A stretch of DNA of 64,000 nt from Pontiellaceae bacterium B1224 (GCA_029432815.1 JAROBA010000018.1:49730-113729), one strand, 5' to 3'; positions 16,867-25,403 are shown, numbered from the stretch's first letter. Numbers and translations are program-made. Notes: generated by a model from the sequence alone, not told the origin.

Positions 16867-16981
16867 AACGCGCCCTCCGCTTTGCGGAGAGGCACGTCCT
16901 ACACCGTTTCTTTTTTCGCCTACGTCATTCGTTCCATCCAACGGTGTAGGACGTGGCTCTTTACGAAGTAAAGGCCGCGTT
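16867..16981. repeat. Cruciform-type inverted repeat with two internal hairpins
   Basis: The left arm contains AGGCACGTCCTACACCGT and the right arm ACGGTGTAGGACGTGGCT. The outer ends AACGCG and CGCGTT also pair. Each arm carries its own small hairpin: CTCCGC-ttt-GCGGAG on the left and CTTTAC-gaa-GTAAAG on the right. It occupies most of the 302-bp gap between the PEP-CTERM gene and the MFS gene. That gap also holds a palindrome copy at 17030-17044, and I see no gene in it. Confidence 0.8.
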
Positions 16982-17118
16982 GCGTCTCGGTCTCCTGCAC
17001 ATTTCTCTCCTCTAAAACAGACCGGGGTTTTCCAAACATTGGAAAACAGGGTTGCATTCTATTTCCGTTTAGGGCTCATTCTCCGCTTTCCCGAAATTAC
17101 CCCTGAGTTTGAAATCGT

Positions 17119-18585
17119 ATGCAATCGCCTAAATCCATCACTGAAGAGCAGATCCGCACGTCGCTGAACAACAGCATCATTGCCGGAGCCGTGGGCGTAT
17201 TCTTTTTCATGATTATCCAGAACGGCCCGATTCCGCTGATGCTTGAAAAGCTGGGGGCGAGCGGGATTGCGATCGGCCTGACAGCCACCCTTTTCCAACT
17301 CGGTATGATGGTTCAGATTCCGGCGGCCTTTTTTGCGGAGCGGCTGGCCCGGCGTAAAAGTTTCTGGGCTTATACCTCCGGCATTGCGCGGGCGGCCATG
17401 GCCATCCCGGGCCTCTATCTGTTGCTTGCGCCCGAAAACCCAAGCCCGGCGGTCTGGATTACGCTGGCGTGCATCGGCTTCTTTAGTTTTCTTTCTCAAT
17501 GCGGCGGTCCGGTCTGGTTCGGCTGGATGGCCGATCTGATTCCCGAAGATAAACGGGCCGGATTCTGGGCCCGGCGGCAGGGCGTCTGCATGATTGTCTG
17601 TGTGGTCAGTGTGGCGCTGACCGGCTGGTTTCTGGACCTATTCGGCGAATCGACGCTGGCCGGATTCGGCTGGCTCCTGATTTTTGCGTCGGTGATGGGG
17701 GTATCGGATGTGATTCTTCACTGGTTTGTGTTGGAGCCGGAACCCGCGCCGAGCAATCGAAGTCTGTCGCCTGCCAAACGAATTTTCCAACCCTTGGAAA
17801 ACCGCGATTTCCTGTTTTTCACACTGGCGATGTGCGTCTGGTTTTTCGGCCTGGGCTTTTTTGCGCCGTTCATGAATGTCTATCTGAAGTCGACGTTCGA
17901 CGTCACCTACACCCACCTTTCCGCCATTCAACTGTCCGGCATGATCAGCAGTGTGATTTCCAGCTTTGTCGGCGGCTATCTGATTAACCGGATGGGGCTG
18001 CGCTCGTTCGGCCTGGCCATGGTTGTGACGATCCCGCTCTTTTCCGTGGCCTGGTTTTTTCTGGATGGAAATGCAACCGGGCTGCTTCCAATCATTGGAA
18101 TCGTTCCCCAACCCGTCATGATCCTTTGCATCAGTTCGCTGATTGCCGGCGGGGTGTATGCCGGGGTCGGTATGCTCCAGCTCAATCTGCTTTCCACCCT
18201 CTCGCCCACCGAAGGGCGTACGATGGCGATGGCGGTTCACTGGACGCTGGTGGGATTCGTGTCTGCAGTGGGTCCGATTGCGGGCGGGTGGGTGAAAGAC
18301 TATTTCAGTGTCCACCCGATTGATTTCCCGCTGTATGCCGGGACCGCCTTTTCGTATTTCCAGCTCCTCATTCTGCTGCACGGCATTATGATCTGGTTCA
18401 TGATGCTGCCCCTGCTGCTTCAGATTCAGAAACAGGAAGGCGAATGGCCGATCCAGCGCGCGGTGGCCGATATTTTTATTCTGACGCCGCTACGTTCCGT
18501 ACGGAATATTTACAGCTACAACCTCGCCGCGGTGAACTACGGGAAAGCAGTCGTTAAGAAAAACCGAACGCAGCGCAACTCTTAG
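17119..18585 (+). CDS. Major facilitator superfamily transporter
   Basis: The 488-residue protein has about 12 hydrophobic helices in two bundles, with a charged central loop near residue 215 (where palindrome 17785 encodes the FQPLENRDF segment). Typical MFS loop residues appear after helix 2 (AERLARRKSFW) and after helix 8 (GGYLINRMGLRSFGL). Related proteins are annotated only as MFS, and the substrate cannot be predicted. There is no good SD before the ATG at 17119. The 3' end overlaps the convergent small gene by 4 bp. Confidence 0.85.
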   Translation: MQSPKSITEEQIRTSLNNSIIAGAVGVFFFMIIQNGPIPLMLEKLGASGIAIGLTATLFQLGMMVQIPAAFFAERLARRKSFWAYTSGIARAAMAIPGLYLLLAPENPSPAVWITLACIGFFSFLSQCGGPVWFGWMADLIPEDKRAGFWARRQGVCMIVCVVSVALTGWFLDLFGESTLAGFGWLLIFASVMGVSDVILHWFVLEPEPAPSNRSLSPAKRIFQPLENRDFLFFTLAMCVWFFGLGFFAPFMNVYLKSTFDVTYTHLSAIQLSGMISSVISSFVGGYLINRMGLRSFGLAMVVTIPLFSVAWFFLDGNATGLLPIIGIVPQPVMILCISSLIAGGVYAGVGMLQLNLLSTLSPTEGRTMAMAVHWTLVGFVSAVGPIAGGWVKDYFSVHPIDFPLYAGTAFSYFQLLILLHGIMIWFMMLPLLLQIQKQEGEWPIQRAVADIFILTPLRSVRNIYSYNLAAVNYGKAVVKKNRTQRNS

Positions 18586-18989
18586 CCGACCGGTATATTT
18601 TCATCCACCGGTTCAGGCTCTTCCGGCTGGCTGACGGGAATCACCGTTGCTGCCTCTTCAGCCGGCTCAAGAATCGGGCTCTCGACATTTTCAATCGTGA
18701 TATCGAACTCTTCCGGTTTAAAGCCGGCGACGGTGGCCATCGCAGACGGACCGGATTTTTCTTCTGCCGACTCCGCTCCCTGTGGGGCCGCAGCCAAACG
18801 TGCTGACGGATACTCTCCCACCAGTTTGAGGAACGTGGGATAGAACCAGGGGGCTGATTTTCTTACGGTTGAAGACTTCAGCTCGTATAGGCCACTGAGC
18901 ATGATCGTCTGGAAAAGAACCAGGATAACAATCAACATAATGGCTATTTTGGAGATCGGCACAATTCGTCGTGATTCAATTTCGTTCAT
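18582..18989 (-). CDS. Small single-pass membrane protein with acidic tail
   Basis: The protein has 135 residues: a basic start (RRIVPISK), one helix (IAIMLIVILVLFQTIMLSGL) and a Pro/Glu-rich exported or cytoplasmic tail. I do not recognise a family. It lies convergent to the MFS gene (4-bp overlap) and divergent from the glycyl-tRNA synthetase gene. Coding-like codon use and a plausible membrane anchor support it as real, but no function can be given. Confidence 0.6.
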   Translation of the reverse strand: MNEIESRRIVPISKIAIMLIVILVLFQTIMLSGLYELKSSTVRKSAPWFYPTFLKLVGEYPSARLAAAPQGAESAEEKSGPSAMATVAGFKPEEFDITIENVESPILEPAEEAATVIPVSQPEEPEPVDENIPVG

Positions 18990-19050
18990 GTTGTAATGGA
19001 GTTAATAGAGTTTCCCCAAATTGTACACGCTTTTCTTACAGTTGTTCTGC

Positions 19051-19079
19051 TTGACCCCCTGAAGGCGCTTCGGCATTCT
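19051..19079 (+). promoter_or_regulatory. Possible glyS promoter close to the start codon
   Basis: TTGACC at 19051 and CATTCT at 19074 are 17 bp apart. The second box ends 10 bp before the ATG at 19090, and no SD is present, so the mRNA may be leaderless or nearly so. The -10 box is imperfect. Confidence 0.35.
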
Positions 19080-19089
19080 CGCCCGTCTT

Positions 19090-20628
19090 ATGAAAGCAAA
19101 CGACTACGAAGTAACAATGGACGCCCTTGTCAGCCTCTGCAAGCGGCGTGGTTTTATTTTCCAGACCTCGGAAATTTACGGTGGAATCAACGGTTTCTGG
19201 GACTACGGTCCCCTCGGCGTTGAAATGAAGCGCAATATTAAATCCTGCTGGTGGAAATCCATGACCCAGCTGCGCGAAGATATTGTCGGCCTCGACTCCT
19301 CCATCATCATGCATCCCCGCGTCTGGGAAGCCTCGGGCCACGTCGGCAACTTCAAGGATCCGATGCTCGACTGCCGCGAAACCAAAGGCCGCTACCGCGC
19401 CGACCAGATCTTCGTGCTCAAGCACAAGACCGACGACGCTGCCCTGATGTTCGCCTATCACGAAAACGCACCGGCTCCCGCCGAAAAGAAAATCAAAAAA
19501 GTCGCCAAGGGCGACGCGGCAGACTACGCCGAAGTGGCCCTGCTCGATATTCCGCTCGATGCCTACGACAAACTGGTCGGTCCCGACACCAACGAACCGG
19601 GCACGCTCACTGAGCCGCGCGCATTTAACCTGATGTTTAAAACCTACGTTGGCCCGGTGGAAGAGTCTTCCAACGTCGCGTATCTTCGTCCTGAAACCGC
19701 GCAGGGTATTTTCGCCCAGTTCGGCAACGTGCTTTCCACCGTACGGAACAAAGTGCCGTTCGGTATTGCGCAGATCGGTAAAGCTTTCCGCAACGAAATC
19801 AACCCGCGCAACTATACGTTCCGTTCGCGCGAGTTCGAACAGATGGAACTCGAATTTTTCATTAAGCCCGGCACCGATGCCGAACAGCACGAATATTGGG
19901 TGGCCGAACGCCTTAAGTGGTATGAAAAAGTCGGACTGCCGGAAGGCCGTATGCATCGTGACATTCACGAAGGTGACGCGCTGGCTCACTACGCGTCGGC
20001 CTGCACCGACATTCTTTACGATTTCCCGTTTGGCACGCAGGAGCTCGAAGGCATCGCCGCACGCGGTAACTTCGACCTGACGCAGCACCAGAACACCAGC
20101 GGCAAGAAAATGGAATATCTCGACGAAGAGACGAAGGAGCGCTACATCCCGCACGTCGTCGAACCGTCTGCCGGGGTTGACCGTATTGCCCTTGCGCTGC
20201 TCTGCGAAGCGTATCGCGAAGAGTGGATCAACAAGGAAACGGGTGAAGTGACAACGGCTGAAGTCGGCGCGAAACGTGCTCCGGAAGGACACGAGGCTCG
20301 TACGGTTCTGCGTTTTGCTCCCTGCATTGCACCGTATAAAGTAGCTGTTCTTCCGCTGGTTAAAAACAAGGAAGCATTGGTTGGAAAAGCCCGCGAAATT
20401 TATGAGCAGCTTTCCAAACGTTGGAAGGTTTTCTACGACCAGACCGGCGCCATTGGCCGTCGCTACCGTCGCCAGGACGAAATCGGAACCCCGCTGTGTG
20501 TTACGGTCGACTTTGAAACCATCGAAGACGACAACGCCGTCACGATTCGTGACCGCGACACCATGGAACAGATTCGCCTGCCGATCGCCGAGTTGGAAGC
20601 CTACATCGCCAACATTGTCGACTTCTAA
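19090..20628 (+). CDS. glyS: Glycyl-tRNA synthetase, single-chain class II type
   Basis: The 512-residue enzyme joins glycine to tRNA-Gly. Class II motifs are visible: motif 2 region AFRNEINPRNYTFRSREFEQMELEFF (seen at about residues 233-258) and motif 3 near PSAGVDRIALALL. The start RRGFIFQTSEIYGGINGFWDYGPLGVE is the usual N-terminus of the alpha2-type enzyme. The C-terminal anticodon-binding domain is complete (APYKVAVLPL onward). A long open frame on the opposite strand (19036-20820) is only its shadow. An intrinsic terminator follows directly. Confidence 0.97.
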   Translation: MKANDYEVTMDALVSLCKRRGFIFQTSEIYGGINGFWDYGPLGVEMKRNIKSCWWKSMTQLREDIVGLDSSIIMHPRVWEASGHVGNFKDPMLDCRETKGRYRADQIFVLKHKTDDAALMFAYHENAPAPAEKKIKKVAKGDAADYAEVALLDIPLDAYDKLVGPDTNEPGTLTEPRAFNLMFKTYVGPVEESSNVAYLRPETAQGIFAQFGNVLSTVRNKVPFGIAQIGKAFRNEINPRNYTFRSREFEQMELEFFIKPGTDAEQHEYWVAERLKWYEKVGLPEGRMHRDIHEGDALAHYASACTDILYDFPFGTQELEGIAARGNFDLTQHQNTSGKKMEYLDEETKERYIPHVVEPSAGVDRIALALLCEAYREEWINKETGEVTTAEVGAKRAPEGHEARTVLRFAPCIAPYKVAVLPLVKNKEALVGKAREIYEQLSKRWKVFYDQTGAIGRRYRRQDEIGTPLCVTVDFETIEDDNAVTIRDRDTMEQIRLPIAELEAYIANIVDF

Positions 20629-20635
20629 GAATTGT

Positions 20636-20678
20636 TTCCAATCATTGGAAAAGCCCGCCATTTTTGGCGGGCTTTTTG
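20636..20678 (+). terminator. Palindrome copy fused to an intrinsic terminator after glyS
   Basis: A perfect 15-bp palindrome copy (20636-20650) is followed at once by AAGCCCGCCA-tttt-TGGCGGGCTT and a T-run, a strong intrinsic terminator. A decayed copy of the same composite lies at 21776-21822, on the other side of the SLATT-Nudix gene. Confidence 0.9.
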
Positions 20679-20699
20679 TTTTTACCCACCAAATGCATT

Positions 20700-21731
20700 C
20701 TAATCGGCCTTCGGTTGGGGCTGGATATATTTTGAAAATGATTGGCCCAGCTTTTCGTAAATCGGCTTCCGGAACGAAGCCACGATTTCCGTCAGTTCCG
20801 GAAGCGACATCCAGCGCCATGCGCGAAACTCGGGGTGATCACCTTTTTCAATCTGAATATCGGCATCTGTTCCAGTGAACTCAAACAGAAACCACTTTTG
20901 AACCTGTCCGCGGCCATGCTTCCCGATTCGGTCTTTTTCACTCAATTCATAGGCCAGCCAGTCCGGGTGTTCAGCCAACGGATTGAGATCATCTCTACCA
21001 ATCCCCGTTTCCTCCTCGATTTCCCGGAACACAGCATCCCGTGTTGCTTCGCCTTCTTTCAGGCCGCCCTGCGGCATTTGCCAGGCCCCTTCGATATCGG
21101 CTCTCTCCAAAGCAAGCACTTCATGTTTTTTATTAATAATCATCCCTGCAACGTTTCCCCGGAATAGATTGTCCGGTCGTTTTATTTCTACAGATTTAAG
21201 TTCCACTTCGGGTTTTTCCGGAGTTCGCCTGTTAAACAGGCTCTGTAGCGGCGACGCGTGAACGGATCCGGATTTGACTTTGCTCCAGAGCTTATTGGAT
21301 ACCGTGGGGGCTTCCGTGACAATTTCATCCCACTTGCTTTTGATCTCCTCGATTCCTTCATCAACCCCCGAGTTATCTTCTGCGTGGAGAGCAAGAAACT
21401 TATCGACGTCCTTTTTGAGGAGGCTGAATTTCACCCCCATAGACCGGTGAATTTCCGCCCGTTCCGGAAAACGAAGGAAGGTTTGTATCGAAGCCAGAAT
21501 GGCTGCAAGTACACCCACCAAGCCTATTCCCACTTCAACGCGAGTAGAGCTTTGATCGCTCTGCAGTTCGCTGAACATATTCGAGCTGACAAAAACACTG
21601 AAAGCGATGACGGGAATTCCGAGGTAATAGTTCAAGCGTTTGAATTTTTCGGCGGTTCTGTAATGGGCAATCTGGGAGTCTTTGAGGTTTGACCGCCATT
21701 TTTTAAGAAGTTTTTTACGATCTGCATCCAT
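20700..21731 (-). CDS. SLATT two-helix membrane domain fused to an RppH-like Nudix hydrolase
   Basis: The protein has 343 residues. Residues 1-125 match the SLATT pattern: a charged N-terminal helix (WRSNLKDSQIAHYRTAEKFKR), membrane helix 1 (about 35-54), helix 2 (about 67-86), then FLRFPERAEIHRSMGVKFSLL. A linker spans about 125-185. Residues 188-335 are a Nudix domain with a perfect box at 222-244 (G-x5-E-x7-REI-x-EE-x-GI). They also carry the RppH hallmarks AWQMPQGG, GQVQKWFLFEF and EFRAWRW. RppH removes pyrophosphate from triphosphorylated RNA 5' ends, and SLATT domains are predicted membrane effectors in nucleotide-signalled defence. The fusion would tether a decapping-like or nucleotide-cleaving enzyme to the membrane. 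It stands alone between two copies of a palindrome-terminator element. Confidence 0.87.
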   Translation of the reverse strand: MDADRKKLLKKWRSNLKDSQIAHYRTAEKFKRLNYYLGIPVIAFSVFVSSNMFSELQSDQSSTRVEVGIGLVGVLAAILASIQTFLRFPERAEIHRSMGVKFSLLKKDVDKFLALHAEDNSGVDEGIEEIKSKWDEIVTEAPTVSNKLWSKVKSGSVHASPLQSLFNRRTPEKPEVELKSVEIKRPDNLFRGNVAGMIINKKHEVLALERADIEGAWQMPQGGLKEGEATRDAVFREIEEETGIGRDDLNPLAEHPDWLAYELSEKDRIGKHGRGQVQKWFLFEFTGTDADIQIEKGDHPEFRAWRWMSLPELTEIVASFRKPIYEKLGQSFSKYIQPQPKAD

Positions 21732-21775
21732 ATTACCTCCTATGTCTATTACATATCATACCGGAATGGTTCCCC

Positions 21776-21822
21776 TTCCATCCATTGGAAAAGTCCGCCA
21801 TTTTCTGGAGGTTTTTATTGCT
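21776..21822. repeat. Second, degenerate copy of the palindrome-terminator element
   Basis: TTCCATCCATTGGAAAAG then TCCGCCATTTT and a GG/T-rich end align with 20636-20678, with four mismatches in the first 31 bases. The two copies are direct repeats enclosing the SLATT-Nudix gene. The stem is weakened here, so termination is doubtful. Confidence 0.65.
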
Positions 21823-21839
21823 TGGAACGATGCACGCGC

Positions 21840-23708
21840 TTAATCGGCGTTAGCGGGCACCTTCAGCGGCGTTGGCCACACCTCGCTGCAGGTGTCATCA
21901 AAAAAGCTGCCGGGTTTAATTGCCTTTAAACGGTCAATATTTTTATAGAGCCACGTTGGAGTGGATCGCTCTGCAATGATTTTACCGCGCTCGTCGGTCA
22001 CGGTGATCAGGAACCCTTCATACCGCTCCCCGCGCCGCTCATTGTAGATATGCTCCAGAACCCAGTCGTAGAGTTCAACTTCATTCCCCGTGAATGTAAA
22101 TTTACCATCCGGGAATTTGGAGGGGTTAAACGTATCCGACCCTTTATCCAGCAGCATATACTGACTGCCGCTGATTTCGGAACCGATCACCCAATAGTCA
22201 ACCCGAAGTTCGTGGTTGTATTTTGCAGAAGAGAATTCGACCTTGGGGGAAAAGGTATACACATTACAGCCCACTAAACCATCCTCGTCATTCTTGAAAA
22301 TGCGCTGCCGGGTTTTCTTACCCAGATCCATTTTTAACTTCGGCGGCTGACTCAGCGATATGTGTCGGCGGTCCTCGTCCGAAAACCGAGTCATCGGAAT
22401 TTTCAGCTGCTTGCCACGGGGTGTCTTGAGCACCGCTTCGCCAGCCATGATTGTCAGCAATTCAGCTTCAAAACTTTGGCCATCGACGGAAGTCCAGGTG
22501 CGCATTCCTTCAGGTTCTTCCACAGCTTCCGAAATAGCCTGAACCTCGGACACCACCGGCGCATTCGGCTCCGGGGACATTCCTGAATCGTAGTCATTGA
22601 AGGTCGGCCCGTTCGTTACACAAACCTGACCTTCAGGCATGCCGCGATAGATCAGGTTCTGCTGCGCCCGGGTAAGCGCTGCGGTCTTAAATACCGGCAG
22701 GGTTGGAGCCCCAGATTTTCCAATCGGATATTCAACCCCCTCTACTTTCACGAATAAAATTGCGTTAAAAATCGTCCCCGGACCTTCTCCGATAATAATT
22801 TGAATATCCTTGGGCACACCGGGTTCCAGTTCAATCAGGTCGCCCACGGGAGAATAGTCATGACAGATGTACCATTTTCGACTATCCGCGCTATCCGAGT
22901 TCCACGTGGTCGCAATCTGAGGGCCAACATGACTTTTGTCTTCCCGACATGCATCCAACACCACCTTGCCATCCACTCGGACGGCCAGTTTATCGTCGCT
23001 GTTCCCGACAAAACGGAATTTAATGCCGTCTTTGTGCACCAGTTTTCCTTCGTAAAGTACAATCCAGCATCGGTCCAGATTGTCCGGTTCGCCGAATGCC
23101 GCCGGCCCTAACGGAGACATGATCGGAGGCACCGCAACGGTCGTTGTATAGAGCTTATTCGGAGATTGGTAATACTTCGCAATCACAGATTTCTTCCAGC
23201 CGCTCTTATTAAACTTAACCAGCTCCCCTTCAAATCCATCCAAATCGATCCCGCTCACACTGCCGCGACGGGTCCGGTTGAAATCGTAGAACGTACCCTC
23301 CAGATCGCTACCGATACTCTGGCTGGAACCGAAAACGGTGAGATCTTCCAGATCAGGTATTAGATCAAATCCAGCATAACCTCCACCCGTACCCACACCG
23401 TCACCGATACCGCTCATTTCCGGAAGAAAGATTTCCGGCATATTCGCCCGCTGCACCTTCGTGACAATGCGTTCTGAAGATCTGGGCTTGGAATCTTTTT
23501 TCACCTTCACCTTCGGCTTCTTGAGTTTCATTTTAGGACGTTCAACCGGCTTGGGGGGTACAAACTTTTTTTCTTCCTTATTAACCACATTAAACACCAC
23601 CAGCAGGCCGGCCAGCAGAAATGCAGCAACGTGCACCATGAGACTGATCACGAATCCGCTCGGCGCTCCCTTCACAACCCCTTTACCTTTTTTAGATCCT
23701 GCCTTCAT
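21840..23708 (-). CDS. TonB-like anchored protein with PA14-like and SHD1-like domains
   Basis: The protein has 622 residues. The N-terminus looks like a TonB-type anchor: one helix (FVISLMVHVAAFLLAGLLVVF) followed by a Pro/Lys-rich stretch (PPKPVERPKMKLKKPKVK). A PA14-like beta domain follows (IKFRFVGNSDDKLAVRVDG, about residue 230). Near residue 405 is an SHD1-type segment (RTWTSVDGQSFEAELL to IPMTRFSDEDRRHI), common in PVC secreted proteins. A similar SHD1-type tail occurs in the protein at 51034. It lies 80 bp downstream of the sigma-54 activator on the same strand. I infer a cell-envelope role; the substrate is unknown. Confidence 0.7.
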   Translation of the reverse strand: MKAGSKKGKGVVKGAPSGFVISLMVHVAAFLLAGLLVVFNVVNKEEKKFVPPKPVERPKMKLKKPKVKVKKDSKPRSSERIVTKVQRANMPEIFLPEMSGIGDGVGTGGGYAGFDLIPDLEDLTVFGSSQSIGSDLEGTFYDFNRTRRGSVSGIDLDGFEGELVKFNKSGWKKSVIAKYYQSPNKLYTTTVAVPPIMSPLGPAAFGEPDNLDRCWIVLYEGKLVHKDGIKFRFVGNSDDKLAVRVDGKVVLDACREDKSHVGPQIATTWNSDSADSRKWYICHDYSPVGDLIELEPGVPKDIQIIIGEGPGTIFNAILFVKVEGVEYPIGKSGAPTLPVFKTAALTRAQQNLIYRGMPEGQVCVTNGPTFNDYDSGMSPEPNAPVVSEVQAISEAVEEPEGMRTWTSVDGQSFEAELLTIMAGEAVLKTPRGKQLKIPMTRFSDEDRRHISLSQPPKLKMDLGKKTRQRIFKNDEDGLVGCNVYTFSPKVEFSSAKYNHELRVDYWVIGSEISGSQYMLLDKGSDTFNPSKFPDGKFTFTGNEVELYDWVLEHIYNERRGERYEGFLITVTDERGKIIAERSTPTWLYKNIDRLKAIKPGSFFDDTCSEVWPTPLKVPANAD

Positions 23709-23788
23709 AACGCCATTCCTTTTGTGTACTTATGTTACATATATGCCAGAAAGCGGATTCCTGCGTCGATTAAAACCATCACTATAAT

Positions 23789-25234
23789 TTAAAGACCACC
23801 GTCCCTGCTCTGCACATTTTTCTTTACGGTTCGCCAGTCGAGGCCGGTCCGCCGGGCAACCTCGCCATAGTTTCCATAGGTAAGATAAAGATCGCAACAA
23901 TACTGCTCGATCAGCTCTTTAGCCGTCAGATTTCCTGATTGAACGGCGGCTCCGAGAGCGAGCTCATGTTGAGCCTCAGTGGCTGTATCACCTTCGTAGG
24001 TCCCGGCAATCATTACCCGCCGAATGGCCTGTTCGAGCTCCCGCACGTTGCCGGGCCATGCATAATTTTTCCCGACCCCCTCTTTCAATCTTCCAAGCAT
24101 TGGAAAACCAAGGTCATGTCCGCAGATGCGATGCAGCAGATGGGTTGCCAGCAAATCAAGCTCGCGCGGCGTTTCACGAATACGCTGCCGTAGCGGCGGC
24201 ATGGTAATGATGTCCGAGCAAAGCCGGTAGTAAAAATCATCACGGAACTTTCCTTCCTTCCGCAGTGCATCAATCGACTTATTGGTTGCGGCAATCACCC
24301 TTCCTTTAAATCGTATTTTATCATGGCTGCCCACGGGCGTGATCGTCCGTTCCTGCAGGACCTGAAGCAACTTGATCTGTACCTGAATACTGACATCCCC
24401 GATCTCATCCAGAAAAATGGCGCCATAGGGGCTGCAGCGCGAAAAGATACCTTCGTGCTTTTCAATTGCGCCAGTGAAGGCCCCCTTACGGTGTCCGAAC
24501 AGTTCCGATTCAAGCAACGACTCGGGATATTGCGATAGATTGATTGATACAAAGGCGCGCGTGAAACTTTCCTCGAACCTCTGCGTGTTCGGATTAAACG
24601 GAATATAGCCCGACCGGCCGATGGCTGCTGCCGCCGCCCCTTTCCCCGTTCCGGTCTCTCCCAGCAACAAGGTGGAAAAATCTTCCATTCGATTCCACAG
24701 ACAAGTCTCATACCATGAAATTTCGTGCGTAAATATATTGTTCCAGAGCTGGGAACGCAGGTGCTTCATGCTCGGACTGTCACCCACCAAACCTTTGGAT
24801 ATGAAAAAATAGGCGCGGCGTATCTGATAAAACATCGCCACATACCGGCAGGCATCATCCCGGGTGAATCCATAGTGCACAATATCTTCCAGACATTGGA
24901 AAGCAAACGGTGCGCGGAGCGATTCATCGCCCGCCTGAATCTGCTCTTCGATCAGATGGTCGAAACGATCCATGTAGCAATGAAATATGTAGAATAAAAT
25001 ACTGATCCCGATCGCACGGACCTCCTCTCCGCCATCCCGGTCAATCTCAATCATGCCGGCCTTTTCGAGTTCACGAATTTTTTCTTCCAGCTTTTTGATC
25101 AGCGGCTTCAGCATCGACTCCCAATCGACCGTTTCCGCTGCACCAGTAATCTTCCGATCTATTTCGATGCGCGCATCACCGAAAGGGTTCGTGAAGGCTG
25201 CTTCGGCAATCATTTTAAAAAATTCAACATTCAT
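23789..25234 (-). CDS. Sigma-54-dependent transcriptional activator (AAA+, Fis-type HTH)
   Basis: The protein has 481 residues. The N-terminal 150 or so residues are an unrecognised sensor region without a clear receiver motif. The AAA+ domain has a Walker A variant, GETGTGKGAAAAA, the sigma-54 contact loop GAFTGA (in HRKGAFTGAIE), Walker B AIFLDEIGD and the R-finger segment RDDFYYRLCSDIITMPPLR. The C-terminus has a Fis-like helix-turn-helix (NYGEVARRTGLDWRTVKKNV). It is divergent from the lipid operon at 25404, which has a -24/-12 promoter, so it is the obvious candidate activator. A 12-bp palindrome between them lies over its own translation start region. Confidence 0.93.
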   Translation of the reverse strand: MNVEFFKMIAEAAFTNPFGDARIEIDRKITGAAETVDWESMLKPLIKKLEEKIRELEKAGMIEIDRDGGEEVRAIGISILFYIFHCYMDRFDHLIEEQIQAGDESLRAPFAFQCLEDIVHYGFTRDDACRYVAMFYQIRRAYFFISKGLVGDSPSMKHLRSQLWNNIFTHEISWYETCLWNRMEDFSTLLLGETGTGKGAAAAAIGRSGYIPFNPNTQRFEESFTRAFVSINLSQYPESLLESELFGHRKGAFTGAIEKHEGIFSRCSPYGAIFLDEIGDVSIQVQIKLLQVLQERTITPVGSHDKIRFKGRVIAATNKSIDALRKEGKFRDDFYYRLCSDIITMPPLRQRIRETPRELDLLATHLLHRICGHDLGFPMLGRLKEGVGKNYAWPGNVRELEQAIRRVMIAGTYEGDTATEAQHELALGAAVQSGNLTAKELIEQYCCDLYLTYGNYGEVARRTGLDWRTVKKNVQSRDGGL

Positions 25235-25240
25235 ACTTAT

Positions 25241-25252
25241 GGTGTATACACC
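25241..25252. promoter_or_regulatory. 12-bp palindrome, possible activator binding site
   Basis: GGTGTATACACC is perfectly self-complementary and lies 7 bp before the activator's ATG and about 95 bp upstream of the -24/-12 promoter. That position suits an upstream activating sequence that also allows autorepression. Binding is inferred from position only. Confidence 0.5.
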
Positions 25253-25345
25253 TCATGCATTATTTGTCTAAGTAATTTTAGTTGCTCAAAACATTATATT
25301 TCATAAGACATTCACCTGCAAAATGTAACAAATAACAGAAACCGA

Positions 25346-25361
25346 TGGCATACCCTGTGCA
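25346..25361 (+). promoter_or_regulatory. Sigma-54 type -24/-12 promoter of the lipid operon
   Basis: TGGCATACCCTGTGCA has GG at 25347-25348 and GC at 25359-25360 with the required 10 bp between them, matching the core of the TGGCAC-N5-TTGC consensus. It is 43 bp upstream of the first ATG (25404) and beside a divergent sigma-54 activator gene. No good sigma-70 promoter competes in the gap. Confidence 0.75.
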
Positions 25362-25403
25362 TTAAGACTCTTAACAACTCGATTTTTGAATCAAGGAGCG
25401 GAT

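Noticed and set aside
19036..20820. 594-codon open frame on the minus strand
   Set aside because: It lies antisense to the complete glyS gene and shows no domain; it arises from the GC-skewed codon use of glyS.
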